A stretch of DNA of 64,000 nt from Acanthacorydalis orientalis. Lineage: Eukaryota; Arthropoda; Insecta; Megaloptera; Corydalidae. Positions 51,077 to 64,000 of the stretch are shown here, piece by piece. The notes beneath the pieces are model-generated. The model had not been told where the DNA came from. It did not search any database and was given only the letters and a program-made list of their open reading frames with translations. The DNA is taken from the NCBI GenBank assembly GCA_034766995.1, contig CM068322.1, forward strand, positions 19,781,745 to 19,845,744, read 5' to 3'. The position numbers were made by a program, and so were the translations under genes. How positions within the stretch are numbered: position 1 is the stretch's first letter; each line of letters begins with the position of its first letter.

Positions 51077-52546
51077 TCAACTGCCCGATTTGTATTTAGA
51101 ACTTTGTTTTTCTGAATAATAATTGTACTTATCGTTAGGCACATATTTGTCACTTCTGTCCGTTGATCGATGATGATATTTATCGTAATTTCTCGAATTC
51201 TTTATAGGTGTCCTCGATCTCGAACGATACCTTGTCTTCTTATCATGAGTTTTATTCGATTTATGTTTCTTCATGTTGGGAGATTTACTTCGAGATCTGT
51301 GATTTGGCTTGGAATTAATGCTTGGTGTTCTCTTTCTACTCCTCGACCTAACTTTAGTTCTTGCCGGAGATGAAGATGATTTATTCTCATTTCTTGAATT
51401 GCGCTTAGCTCTGTCTCTACTTTTTGATCGTTCTCTTGATCTGGAATGTTTTTTCCTCCCGTGCTTTGAATTGGTCGTATTTTTACGATCTGTCGAAGCA
51501 CTACGACTTCTAGAACGAGATCTGTTGTTCTTGTCATGTTTCCGTACCGGTATCTCAGCAATTGAACGACTGACAAAAGCACCACAAGCATTGTAAGCAC
51601 CACCACAATTTGCTTTACCATTAACACTGTTAGGGCTGCCTTCTACCTTGGGTGAGTTCTTTGCTTCAATTTCAGCTCGGTGTTTCAGTCTTGTTTCTTG
51701 ATACGCTTTCCTTATCTCCTCAATCCTTTTATTTAATTCTTCTAAATTTGGTTTTGGTCTATTATACAGTCGTAAAATGCTGGTACATACAGATTTTATT
51801 TCAGGTTCATTGACTCCAAATAATACATACCAAGCCGGACTTTTGGGAAGACTTAACTTAAGATTACGTGCCGACAGATAAATACAAGCGCATGCAATTA
51901 CTTCTGGAGAAAACCGAACAAAAACCTCTGTGCGTAAACTATCATTCATATAATTCCAAGCCATTTGCATCATACCTTGATGTTTTTCATAAGAAAGTAC
52001 TTGTAAGTACATAACAATTATTTTGTGTGGATGTTTAACATGGACACAGAATCCAAGTTCTTTCAGCACTCGTCTCTCTGCCTTTATAACCTGAGTTTTT
52101 AATGTTATGTAGTTTTGATCCAGAACCATTGGTTGAATGTCTTTTTGATCGTTGACCTGTTTGATATGATGAAAAACATTAATTACATCCCGTATCCTAC
52201 GCGGCGCTTCTTCTATCTTCGACGCTAGACAAACACAAGCCATTGCCGTAGTCTCCACATCACACCTGGCCAACGACTTACAAAAATAGAAACGCTGCAA
52301 TAAAACTTGCCCGGTTGCCATCGCGACCTGTGGAAGTCTTAATAAGATACCTGCGGTCTGAATTAATTCGCAGCCCCATATTCGTAAACTCGTCTCAGAT
52401 TCAACATCTAGTCCATCAGAAAATGACGGCGTTTTGCTTAATACTTCTTCGGGTAGTAAGCAGTTGTCTAAAGTAATTACAATTTTTCCATAAGGTTTGT
52501 TTGATAGACTTTTAGCTACGGGTAGATCAGTTTTGGTTAGGCTCAT
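51077..52546 (-). CDS. CCNL1: Cyclin L, intronless
   Basis: 489-residue transcription/splicing cyclin that partners CDK11-type kinases in the nucleus. One uninterrupted exon. Residues about 30-150 form the first cyclin box (PSFSDGLDVESETSLRIWGC, GILLRLPQVAMATGQ, CLASKIEEAPRRIRDV). Residues about 160-260 form the second (RRVLKELGFCVHVKHPHK, FSPEVIACACIYLSARN). From about 330 to the end it is an Arg/Ser-rich tail (RSRSRSRSAS, KKHSRSRERSKSRDR) typical of SR-related splicing regulators. Other strand frames over this tail are shadows. MSLTKTDLP is the first Met and an acceptable start. Lack of introns contrasts with neighbours, but no retrocopy hallmark was seen. Confidence 0.94.
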   Translation of the reverse strand: MSLTKTDLPVAKSLSNKPYGKIVITLDNCLLPEEVLSKTPSFSDGLDVESETSLRIWGCELIQTAGILLRLPQVAMATGQVLLQRFYFCKSLARCDVETTAMACVCLASKIEEAPRRIRDVINVFHHIKQVNDQKDIQPMVLDQNYITLKTQVIKAERRVLKELGFCVHVKHPHKIIVMYLQVLSYEKHQGMMQMAWNYMNDSLRTEVFVRFSPEVIACACIYLSARNLKLSLPKSPAWYVLFGVNEPEIKSVCTSILRLYNRPKPNLEELNKRIEEIRKAYQETRLKHRAEIEAKNSPKVEGSPNSVNGKANCGGAYNACGAFVSRSIAEIPVRKHDKNNRSRSRSRSASTDRKNTTNSKHGRKKHSRSRERSKSRDRAKRNSRNENKSSSSPARTKVRSRSRKRTPSINSKPNHRSRSKSPNMKKHKSNKTHDKKTRYRSRSRTPIKNSRNYDKYHHRSTDRSDKYVPNDKYNYYSEKQSSKYKSGS

Positions 52547-55494
<2,948 letters not shown>

Positions 55495-56384
55495 TGATTA
55501 AATTGTATTTATGTAAATTAATATTTAGATAAAATTGTAAATTAAATTTTTAAATAAGTTATTTGTTTTTAAAATTACATACATTATTTAAAAGTAATTG
55601 TTTATTGATACATATATATATGTATATATAGGTATGTATGTATTTTTATAGCTGTAGAGAGCTTTTCGATGAATACAGCAATATTTGAAATTTATTATGA
55701 TATATGATAGTCATGACAAAAACACTAAGAATAATTTAGAAATATTAATTATAAAGAAAATGTTATATATATATATAGTTTTTAGCATATTTGCTAAATT
55801 CACTTTCATAATTATATTTTCCCCCTCCAAGTGCTGCAAAAAAGGTTTTTTATTAAAATATTCACTGGTTAGTTACTGACCATTTAGATAATGGTTTATA
55901 TGCATGAATTATTAAAATGAACATTTATCGAATATTTTGATTAGAATAAAATTTTTGTGGTGTGTAAAGAGGGAAAAAATACTTGTGAAAATATTACAAG
56001 TTAGGATATTTAACTGTATTCTTTTTTCTTTAACTGTCCTAGTCTGAACTATTTAAGTATTCACTGCATTTCTATTGTATATAAAGTTTTTTTAGATTTT
56101 TGAAATCTTGTTTTACTTAACAGTCATTTCATATTTACTATTGTTTATTTTTATATTTGTATATATTATTTCAGGTAAAAAAGTTATGCTTTTATCAGTT
56201 AATATCAAGGTGTATTTATATTTTCATATTTATATATTGGGTATACATAATAGAATTGTAAAATATATGCAATACTGTATGTAAATTATTAAACAATAAA
56301 TAAAAAAAGTATATAAATATATTTTTATTTTAATAAACATTTTTACTTTTAATGCTTGATTTACAAAATCAAACATTAGATTAA
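55495..56384. other. Convergent gap between UMP-CMP kinase and PGS1
   Basis: Both flanking genes read toward this 890-bp stretch, so it should hold two 3' UTRs. No gene or structured element is seen. Confidence 0.6.
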
Positions 56385-58106
56385 TTAAAAAAAATTTCTA
56401 AAAACAAAGACTGTAGCTTTCACCCATTTAGGTATATGTCTATTAGTATCAGCTGTTTTTGAATATGAATATAACTGTTCACATTCTTCATGTAACTTTT
56501 TACTTAAATCTTTATTTATTGTAATGAGAACGATCTGTGTTTCAAGATCACGTTTCACTGATCTTTCACCAAAATTAGGTGATCCTATAAATGTTACATT
56601 TGGAAAATGATGGTTTGGTAAGTAATACCTACAATAATGCATATTGATATATAAAATATTATTAGTAAACGTTATTCAGTTAAATGCAAACATACCATAA
56701 CCCTTTTCCATGATAAGTCCAACCTGGCTTTAAGTATTCATACAATTCAATTTTATCAATTTGATTTTTAACTTGTTCTTTAAATTGACGTGCCAATAAA
56801 CTGTATGCGTATGGAATTCCACCAGCAGGCCATCGAGCTCCTAAGAAACCATTGGCCTGAAGGAAAATTTATGAACTAAAATTTAAGCTATTCACTATTT
56901 AAAAAAATATTTAGATTAAAACTTTTTTTTTGTGTAATGAAATTTACTATTTTCATTACAAAATACTTACACTAGGATGTGCCATTAATACTTGAAGTTT
57001 TGCATTACATTTTTCAGCTATTGTAGTGATGTATTCTTGTGTAAGATTAAAATAACCAGTCGCTAAACGTATAGTAGAATTTTTTAAAGTATTTGAAAAA
57101 AATTTTTTTGTAACTAAGCTATCATTCTGTAAATTAAGTTGCCCCATTTCTACAAGTGGAAATATCCACGTATCTAAAATAAAAATTATATATAAACTAA
57201 AAGAAATTGTTCAGTAAAAAAAATAAACTTACCAGTATTAACACTGATAACTAAATTTTGTTTTTCAATTGAATGATTTAAAAATTGCTGCACTGTATCA
57301 TTGGCATTGGCAATAAATTTTTTTTGATCACCTTCATAAGGTAATGGCCATGGTTCTACCATATGAATATTATTTTGATCATCTACTTTAAAACTAAACC
57401 GTTGAACACGTGACACTAAACCATCATAAAAATCAGCTAACTGTTTATCCTTAATCATATAATAACGATCTTGTCTGTTCGTAAAATAATCATTTGATAA
57501 ATTTGCACCGCTTATAATTAAGGAGTCATCAAATATATAAATTTTCATGTGCTGAAGTCCAATGATTTCATTCCATCTAGACGGCAGTATTATTTTATAA
57601 ATACCACGTAACGACGGTGTATGATACAAAGATAAATTAACGAGTTCTTTGTACTTTTTAAGTAAAGGTAATATAAGAGTCCTTGAGTTTTTTTCACCTC
57701 GTGAACCACGAGTGAAATCAAGTAATATATTCACTTTTAATTTACCGTTACACAAATTTTGATTTTTTAAAATAGCTTCAACTAATAATTGCTCTAAATT
57801 TCCAGTCCCTAAATAAAGACTTGCGAATGTAATACGTTCTTTTGCACTTGCTGATTTTTCTACGAGTTTATTATAAAAGTCCATCGGTTCAGTAATTATT
57901 TGAATATTATTACTGTTGATCGGAAAACAGGGTGCCATATCAAACAACCAACCCAATATTGGCAAACTTGTGTTTGAAAAAGAATTACCATTTTGATTTG
58001 ATGGATTAGCAGCTACAGGCTCAGACTGGGTTTTTGTAAATGAACTTAATATTCTACGGATCATTGTATTTAGAAAAAAATTATAGGTTATATTATACTT
58101 TAACAT
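56385..58106 (-). CDS. PGS1: CDP-diacylglycerol-glycerol-3-phosphate 3-phosphatidyltransferase (PGP synthase), mitochondrial
   Basis: Makes phosphatidylglycerol phosphate, the first committed step to cardiolipin, in mitochondria. Four exons on the minus strand, 57233-58106, 56971-57173, 56696-56856 and 56385-56628, give 493 residues with consistent phases. It belongs to the phospholipase D-type family. The first HKD half reads HMKIYIFDDSLIISGANLS (exon 1). The second reads HGKGLWYYLPNHHFP across the exon 3/4 junction and FIGSPNFGERS in exon 4. The Met at 58064 (MIRRILSSFTKTQSE) looks like a typical basic mitochondrial presequence and may be the true start in place of 58106. Transcribed divergently from gamma-tubulin and convergently with UMP-CMP kinase. 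Confidence 0.93.
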
Positions 58107-59024
58107 AACTTATTTGTACCATGTTTAGAGTAAATTTTGATACAAATTATAAATTATTTTCAAATAACTAGTTATAGCCATATTTTAAATATAATAATAT
58201 TAATAAAATAATGTGGTTCTTCAGCAATTTCCCTTTTACATAAGTGAGAATGTTTATGTATTGATAATGACAAGATTATACTCATTATTAAGAAAACGAA
58301 ATATCAATGAATATTCCCATAAATTTATTAAATGTAAAAATGTGATTCTTATAAATGTTGTTAAATACAGTATTGTAATTAAATATTTTTAAATGAAAAA
58401 AATATACTATTATTCTTATTACTAATGTTCAGCAGCCATTTATTAATTCAATTAAAATAAATTTTCACATATTTATAATCCCCACTTTATCTATATTTAT
58501 GAAACTAATCGGTTATAAAAAATGAAATAAATATTGGTAATAGTTTACTAAACTATTACCTAAATATTCTTTAAAAGTATGACTATGGGCAGTTTAGATC
58601 AAGAGAAAAAACATTTAAAGCTATAAAGAAAATATTCAAGAAAGTAAAGTATTACCGTGTTATTTATTATAAAAACAGAAAAAAATAATTTTAAATATTA
58701 AAATATGTGTTTTATTTTCTACAATAACTATTACGATAAACGATAATATTACATCATTACAATTAGGTAATTATATATGAATAGTTAATAATGCATATCG
58801 CCTATATTTAAATGCTATTAAAAAAGTACAGTCTTGTAAATAAAATATATAGTTTTTTCAATCTTTAGTTGTCTTTATGCGTTTTAATAATTTCAATTTT
58901 TAGTTGTCTTTGTGCTTCTAATAATTTTTAATGATTTAAATATAATAACTTTTTATTTAAATATTTTTATAATTAATATATTGGAATGTATGCAATTCTA
59001 AATAAATTGTCTAAAAGACTAAAA

Positions 59025-59085
<61 letters not shown>

Positions 59086-59963
59086 CCAGAAAAAGTTCAA
59101 TGAAGGGGTATAATGATATCGTAAAAAGCATTAGAAACAATTGGAAATGTCTAGAGAGAAGATAATGGTTATATAGATTGGAGAAAATTAGAAGATATAA
59201 TACTTCAATAGTCTTCAAAAAATGAATAACATTCTACAATTTATATGTAGATATTTATTCAAAAAGTATGATTGTGTTGCACAAAATTTGTTAATGAAAC
59301 CATTAAACTATAATAAGAAACAAAGATAATTATCATAAAAAATTATTTGAAGTTTTAGAACTGCTAGATTAGTTCTAGGCGGGAACTACTTTTAATTGAA
59401 TTTTGTAAGCAATATTTTGGTTTTAAAATGATGAGTGAGAAAGATACATTCTCACAACATTAAAAAACATGCAATGCACTATATAATATGAATACATTTT
59501 CTTAATTTTTTAAACTGTCATAGGAGAGGAATGTTTGGAATATGGCTAAATTTTAAAATTTATCAGACAAGAAATATTTAATTTTAATATTGTAATGTAA
59601 GATGTTCATGGAATAAAAGGAACTCAAAAATTGATCATTGTTTTTGTTACATTGCAACTGTATTGTATAACCTTAATAGGTTGGTAAATAAATGTATAAT
59701 TTATTTTTTTTCTCTTTCAAGGTAATTGTTAATGATAATAATAGATATGATATTTGCATTAAACGTAGTGTTCTTATTTGTTGATATTTGCATGATTTAT
59801 TTTCAAAATCTATGATTTTAATACATAATATCAATGTATCTTTTAGTAATGTCAGTATTTTTAAACCAGATTAAGTAAGTGCCTATAGATAAAGATTGGG
59901 GAAAGATTTTTAATAATTTTTTTAATGATTTTTTTAGAAGTGAATTAAGAGGAATTTTTGAAA
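58107..59963. other. Divergent intergenic region between PGS1 and gamma-tubulin
   Basis: About 1.86 kb that must hold both promoters. It includes (TA)n at 59030-59081 followed by a possible decayed LINE tail (about 59090-59210; DWRKLEDIILQ and stop in one frame, upstream parts out of frame). Near 59676 AGGTTGGTAAATAAATGTAT resembles a mariner end, without a partner. Confidence 0.55.
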
Positions 59964-60513
59964 ATGCCTTGCGAAATAATAACTTTGCAACTTGGCCAAT
60001 GTGGAAATCAAAGTATGTGCTTTATTATGTTTTTAAATATATATCTAAAATATATTTTGTAATTATATTTGTATACTTTGCCTTTTTTATTAAATCATTT
60101 ATATAAAAGTACAGTAAGTATTCATTATTTACAGTTGGATTTGAGTTTTGGAAAAGGCTTTGTAGTGAGCATGGTATAAGTCCAGAAGGAAAATTAGAAG
60201 ACTTTGCAACTGAGGGTACAGATCGTAAAGATGTGTTCTTTTATCAAGCAGACGATGAACATTATATACCTCGATCAGTTTTACTTGATCTTGAACCAAG
60301 AGTCATACATACAATCATGAATTCACCATATGCCAAGGTATTTTCATTAGTTTCAGTTATTTTTTAAACATTTTATTAATTATTATAAAGCTTGAGTATA
60401 AGTGTGGAATGAAATTTTTGAGAAAATATGTTTTAGATGTTTTATTTATTTAAGTTAAAAGAATAAAATTTATTTCTTTACATATTTTTAAATGGTAAAT
60501 AGTTTGTTATGTT

Positions 60514-60601
<88 letters not shown>

Positions 60602-61577
60602 ATTTTAAAAATGTGTACACATTTAAAGAAAAAGTGATATGATTTTTTTAAATAAATTATTTTTATTATACTGTTATAAGAAAGTTTTTTTTTGAGAATA
60701 TGATTTTATAAAAAAATCTTTATTCTATATTTTAGCTTTATAATCCAGAAAATGTGTACTTATCAAAAGATGGAGGAGGTGCAGGAAATAATTGGGCTTC
60801 TGGTTTTAGTCAGGGGAAACGATTGGAAGAAGATATATTTGATATTATAGATCGTGAAGCAGATGGCAGTGATAGCCTGGAGGTAAAGTTTAATTTTATT
60901 TTTTTTTAGATATATGATTTGTTCATATTTTGTATAATCAGTGTATTTTAAGTAGATAAGAGAATAAAGATTGTTATTTTAATTATTGATGAATATTGTA
61001 GGGTTTTGTGTTGTGTCACTCAATTGCTGGAGGGACTGGTTCTGGTATGGGTTCATATATACTTGAAAAATTGAATGATCACTTTCCAAAGAAATTAATT
61101 CAAACATATAGTGTATTTCCTAATCAAGATGAAATGAGGTAAATTTTATTTTAAAATAAATACTTAGTAAAAATAATATTCGGTTAAATTTAAAAAAATA
61201 TTTTTTATGTTGTGTCATTCGAAGTAGTTGGTTGGTTAATAATTTGTGCATTTTATTTTGTTTAAGTGATGTTGTGGTTCAACCATATAATTCACTTTTA
61301 ACATTGAAAAGATTGACTCAAGCAGCTGATGCTGTAGTAGTATTGGATAATACAGCTTTAAATCGTATTGCAACTGATAAATTACACATCCAAAATCCAA
61401 GTTTTGCACAGATTAATTCACTTGTTAGTACCATAATGTCTGTGAGCACAGCTACATTAAGATATCCATCGTATATGAATAATGACTTAATTGGTTTATT
61501 AGCACCTTTAATTCCTACTCCACGATTGCATTTTCTAATGACTGGTTATACACCTTTAACAGCTACAGAACAGGTGG

Positions 61578-61620
<43 letters not shown>

Positions 61621-62620
61621 ACACATATTTTTTATTTTATCCAAAGTAATTTTGAATTAATTATTAGACAATGTGATTATTTAATAATTTTAGAATTGAA
61701 TTATACAGTAAAAGTTTTACATTTAGTTAGAACAAGCATAATATTAGTAAAAGGAATGAAATATTTTAGAGTAAGATAATATTTTATATTTTACACAGGG
61801 AGGTAATTCACCTGGCGGTGTTGGAAGCGCAGGTACAGAAGCAGCATCGTATGTTCCTCCACCAGCCACAACAGTACGTAAAACTACTGTACTTGATGTT
61901 ATGAGGCGGTTACTTCAACCAACAAATATGATGGTTAGTTCTGCTCATGAAAGAACAACTAGTGCATATCATCATTGTTATATTAGTATTCTTAACATTA
62001 TTCAAGGAGAAGTAGAATCAACACAAGTAAGTTAGCAATTAAATATTTATATTATTTAATGTATTCTTATTCTTGTTTGCTGTTTATAGAGTAAAAATAG
62101 GTAATAATGTAAATTAAAAAAAGTAATAGTTATGGAAATAAATTTATGCAACATTTTATTATTTTTTATAAATAAATATTTAGATATTTAATATATTTTA
62201 AGGTTCACAAATCATTACAAAGAATTCGAGAAAGAAAACTTGCTCAGTTTATTCCATGGTCTCCAGCAAGTATTCAAGTTGCTTTGTCACGTAAATCACC
62301 ATACATACAGACTGCACATCGTGTCTCTGGACTTATGCTTGCGAACCATACAAGCATATCCATGGTATTTAATATTCTTTTTATTTTTTAAAAAAAATAT
62401 TTATTGTTTTGTTTTAAAGTTGTTTGACAGAGTTTTGACGCAGTATGAAAAACTTCGTAAACGTGAAGCTTTTCTTGAACAGTTTCGAAAAGAAGAAATG
62501 TTTAAAGATAATCTAGATGAACTAGATAATTCAAAAAGTGTAGTACAAGATCTTGTACAAGAGTATCAAGCAGCGACTAGATCAGACTACATGAATAAAA
62601 TGAATTTTTTCGAAAAGTAG
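59964..62620 (+). CDS. TUBG1: Gamma-tubulin
   Basis: Nucleates microtubules in the gamma-tubulin ring complex at centrosomes. Eight exons: 59964-60012, 60135-60337, 60736-60882, 61002-61138, 61267-61573, 61799-62026, 62203-62364 and 62420-62620. They sum to 1434 nt (477 residues), all in phase. The 49-nt first exon encodes [16 protein letters not shown]; it is hidden inside a longer, false frame at 59879-60106. Other landmarks: [27 protein letters not shown] (the tubulin GTP signature, GGTGSG), and [14 protein letters not shown]. Compared with the usual ~450 residues, the extra length is a block at residues about 282-306 ([25 protein letters not shown]) at the start of exon 6, in place of the usual four residues before [16 protein letters not shown]. 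Divergent from PGS1. Long (TA)n tracts occupy introns 2 and 5. Confidence 0.96.
60517..60602. repeat. (TA)n microsatellite
   Basis: About 86 bp of TA with one TGTA interruption in intron 2 of gamma-tubulin. Confidence 0.95.
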
Positions 62621-64000
62621 ATTTGAATTGTGTGTAAAAATGTGCCATGTTAATCATATATTTATTCATCCAGTGGCCATATATTAATTTGTATATATTG
62701 ATATCTCAACCATTTAATTAATTAAGATTTTTTTTTATTTTTGTAGGAAATTTAAAACTTAATTTTATATGACATCTCTTTCCACAAGGCGTTAATTTTT
62801 AATATTGTTGAGTTGTTGTTCCTAAATTAATTTTAATGTTATTTGAAAAGTAACAGTTTTGGCTTAACTCAGGAAACATAACAGTGATTATTAACATTGA
62901 AAAATTAATCATATACTAATAATAAATATGTATTTTGATTGTATGTTAAATAAATGTTTTATATTGATTTTTGTGTTTTTATTTTGTAAGTTGACAGATT
63001 GCTATTAATTGTTAAAGTAAATATAATTGGATTATATATCGATTGAAAAGAATTCATTTTTTATTGGTAATTAAAATGGAAGAAACCATGTAAAATAAAT
63101 TTAATATCTGATTTATCAGTACTGCTCTTCACTATAAGTAAATATACATAACATGATACATTAGAAATTTATGTGAAAATATTAAGTACATTTTTAAATT
63201 ATTAAATATACTGAAAATTATATTGTTTTCTTTATATAAGTACACTGATTGTTATTAATGTTTATAGTTATTTAATTGTTACATTTCTCAAAGTATTTTC
63301 ATTATAGTTCTGCTCAAATTTTTGAAATTCCAAACTCAATGTATTCTCTTGGACCAAATAAAGTTCTCTTTATAGAGAAAATGAGAATTAACAAAATGCT
63401 TTAAAAAGCTGATATCAAATACTTCATATATTATATTAAAAAATGGAAATATTTATAAGAAAAAAACAATATAATGAAATATTTTTTGTATTCAATAATC
63501 CACTGTTAGTAATAATATATCAAATTATTTATTTAATCAATATAAGATATATCAAAAAATATAAACTTCTATTAAATAAATAGCAGACATTAATAATTTT
63601 CAAAACCATAAATTTGTAAAATTTTATACTTATGAAATATTTAAGTAATTTATGTAAAAGAAATTTTTATTCTAAATAAAGTTTAAATAAGTTAAAAATG
63701 GATATTTTTATTATTTTTTCCAATATAGAAGTAGAAATGTCAGTTTTGGAAAATATTAAATACAACTGTTTTTTTTTTGTTTTAAAAAATTAAAAATTAT
63801 TTTCATCTTTCATTAAAACTATAGATATTAAAAATAACTTGAACAACATCAAGTAATTTTATTGTTTTATGAGGATCAAACAAACGTTAATATTCGCCGA
63901 CGAAATGAACAGAAAATATCATTAGTTAAAAGTTATTGTGAACAATTGTTTTGGAGAGGATATTTTATTATCTTGTGTTTTTTAAATATATGTGCAATTA
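62621..64000. other. 3' flank of gamma-tubulin to window end, no gene seen
   Basis: Starts with the gamma-tubulin 3' UTR; AATAAA at 62949-62954 followed by a T-rich/GT stretch is a plausible polyadenylation site, though such hexamers are common here. The remaining kilobase is A/T-rich with no readable exon, at most the intron or distal flank of a gene beyond the edge. Confidence 0.55.

Noticed and set aside
51271..51627. Long frames on both strands over the cyclin L tail
   Set aside because: They are shadows of the Arg/Ser-rich repeats of the cyclin L frame and have no independent homology.
58715..58775. ATTACATCATTACAATTAG followed by GTAATT, resembling the ITLQLG start of gamma-tubulin
   Set aside because: No start codon in frame, and the QCGNQ part is missing. 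The real first exon was found at 59964-60012.
59879..60106. Open frame of about 75 codons just upstream of gamma-tubulin exon 2
   Set aside because: It begins with GTG and reads a non-homologous Phe/Asn-rich product. The true coding exon ([16 protein letters not shown]) lies inside it in another frame with a GTATGT donor that joins exon 2 in phase.

Overview
This is a 64 kb window of a very AT-rich insect nuclear genome. Intergenic DNA and introns are mostly A/T with dozens of (TA)n tracts. The eukaryotic, insect assignment rests on spliced genes with GT-AG introns and on two chemosensory ionotropic receptors of the insect IR75 type. A small AT-rich hymenopteran such as a parasitoid wasp would fit, but that is a guess. 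No prokaryotic features, tRNAs or CRISPR arrays were seen.

Layout. 0.1-23 kb: two tandem cytosolic sulfotransferase genes on the minus strand with matching intron positions. The first runs off the left edge. Around and inside them lie mariner-type fossils, one GC-rich cassette and a LINE 3' end. 25.9-27.3 kb: ETHE1 persulfide dioxygenase (minus, five exons). 29.7-46.2 kb: a chemoreceptor block on the minus strand, made of one intact IR75-like gene of nine exons, an intronless CPT2-like gene, a broken third IR copy, and a second IR75-like gene with an apparent frameshift in its first exon. 47.7-52.5 kb: TAF12 and cyclin L (minus). 53.8-62.6 kb: UMP-CMP kinase (plus), PGS1 (minus) and gamma-tubulin (plus). 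I rebuilt exons by eye from splice signals, reading phase and family homology, so boundaries may be off by 1-2 bases.

The genes do not form one pathway. TAF12, cyclin L and gamma-tubulin are core transcription, splicing and microtubule genes. ETHE1, CPT2 and PGS1 are expected in mitochondria. Sulfotransferases and IRs are expandable environmental-response families, and the repeats, relics and degraded copies cluster around them.

The best candidates for something new are: (1) a dispersed family of GC-rich, hairpin-forming cassettes (six copies) carrying GAGCGNAGCGAG-like and GGGGCGAAGCCCC-like motifs in otherwise AT-rich DNA, attached to at least two unrelated AT-rich bodies, with a 21-bp minisatellite abutting one copy; (2) an intronless CPT2 that keeps the catalytic His but has lost the Ser-Thr-Ser motif; (3) a gamma-tubulin with about 21 extra Gly/Pro/Ala-rich residues exactly at an exon border; (4) the IR75 tandem array with one intact gene, one frameshifted gene and one relic, plus a GC-AG intron.
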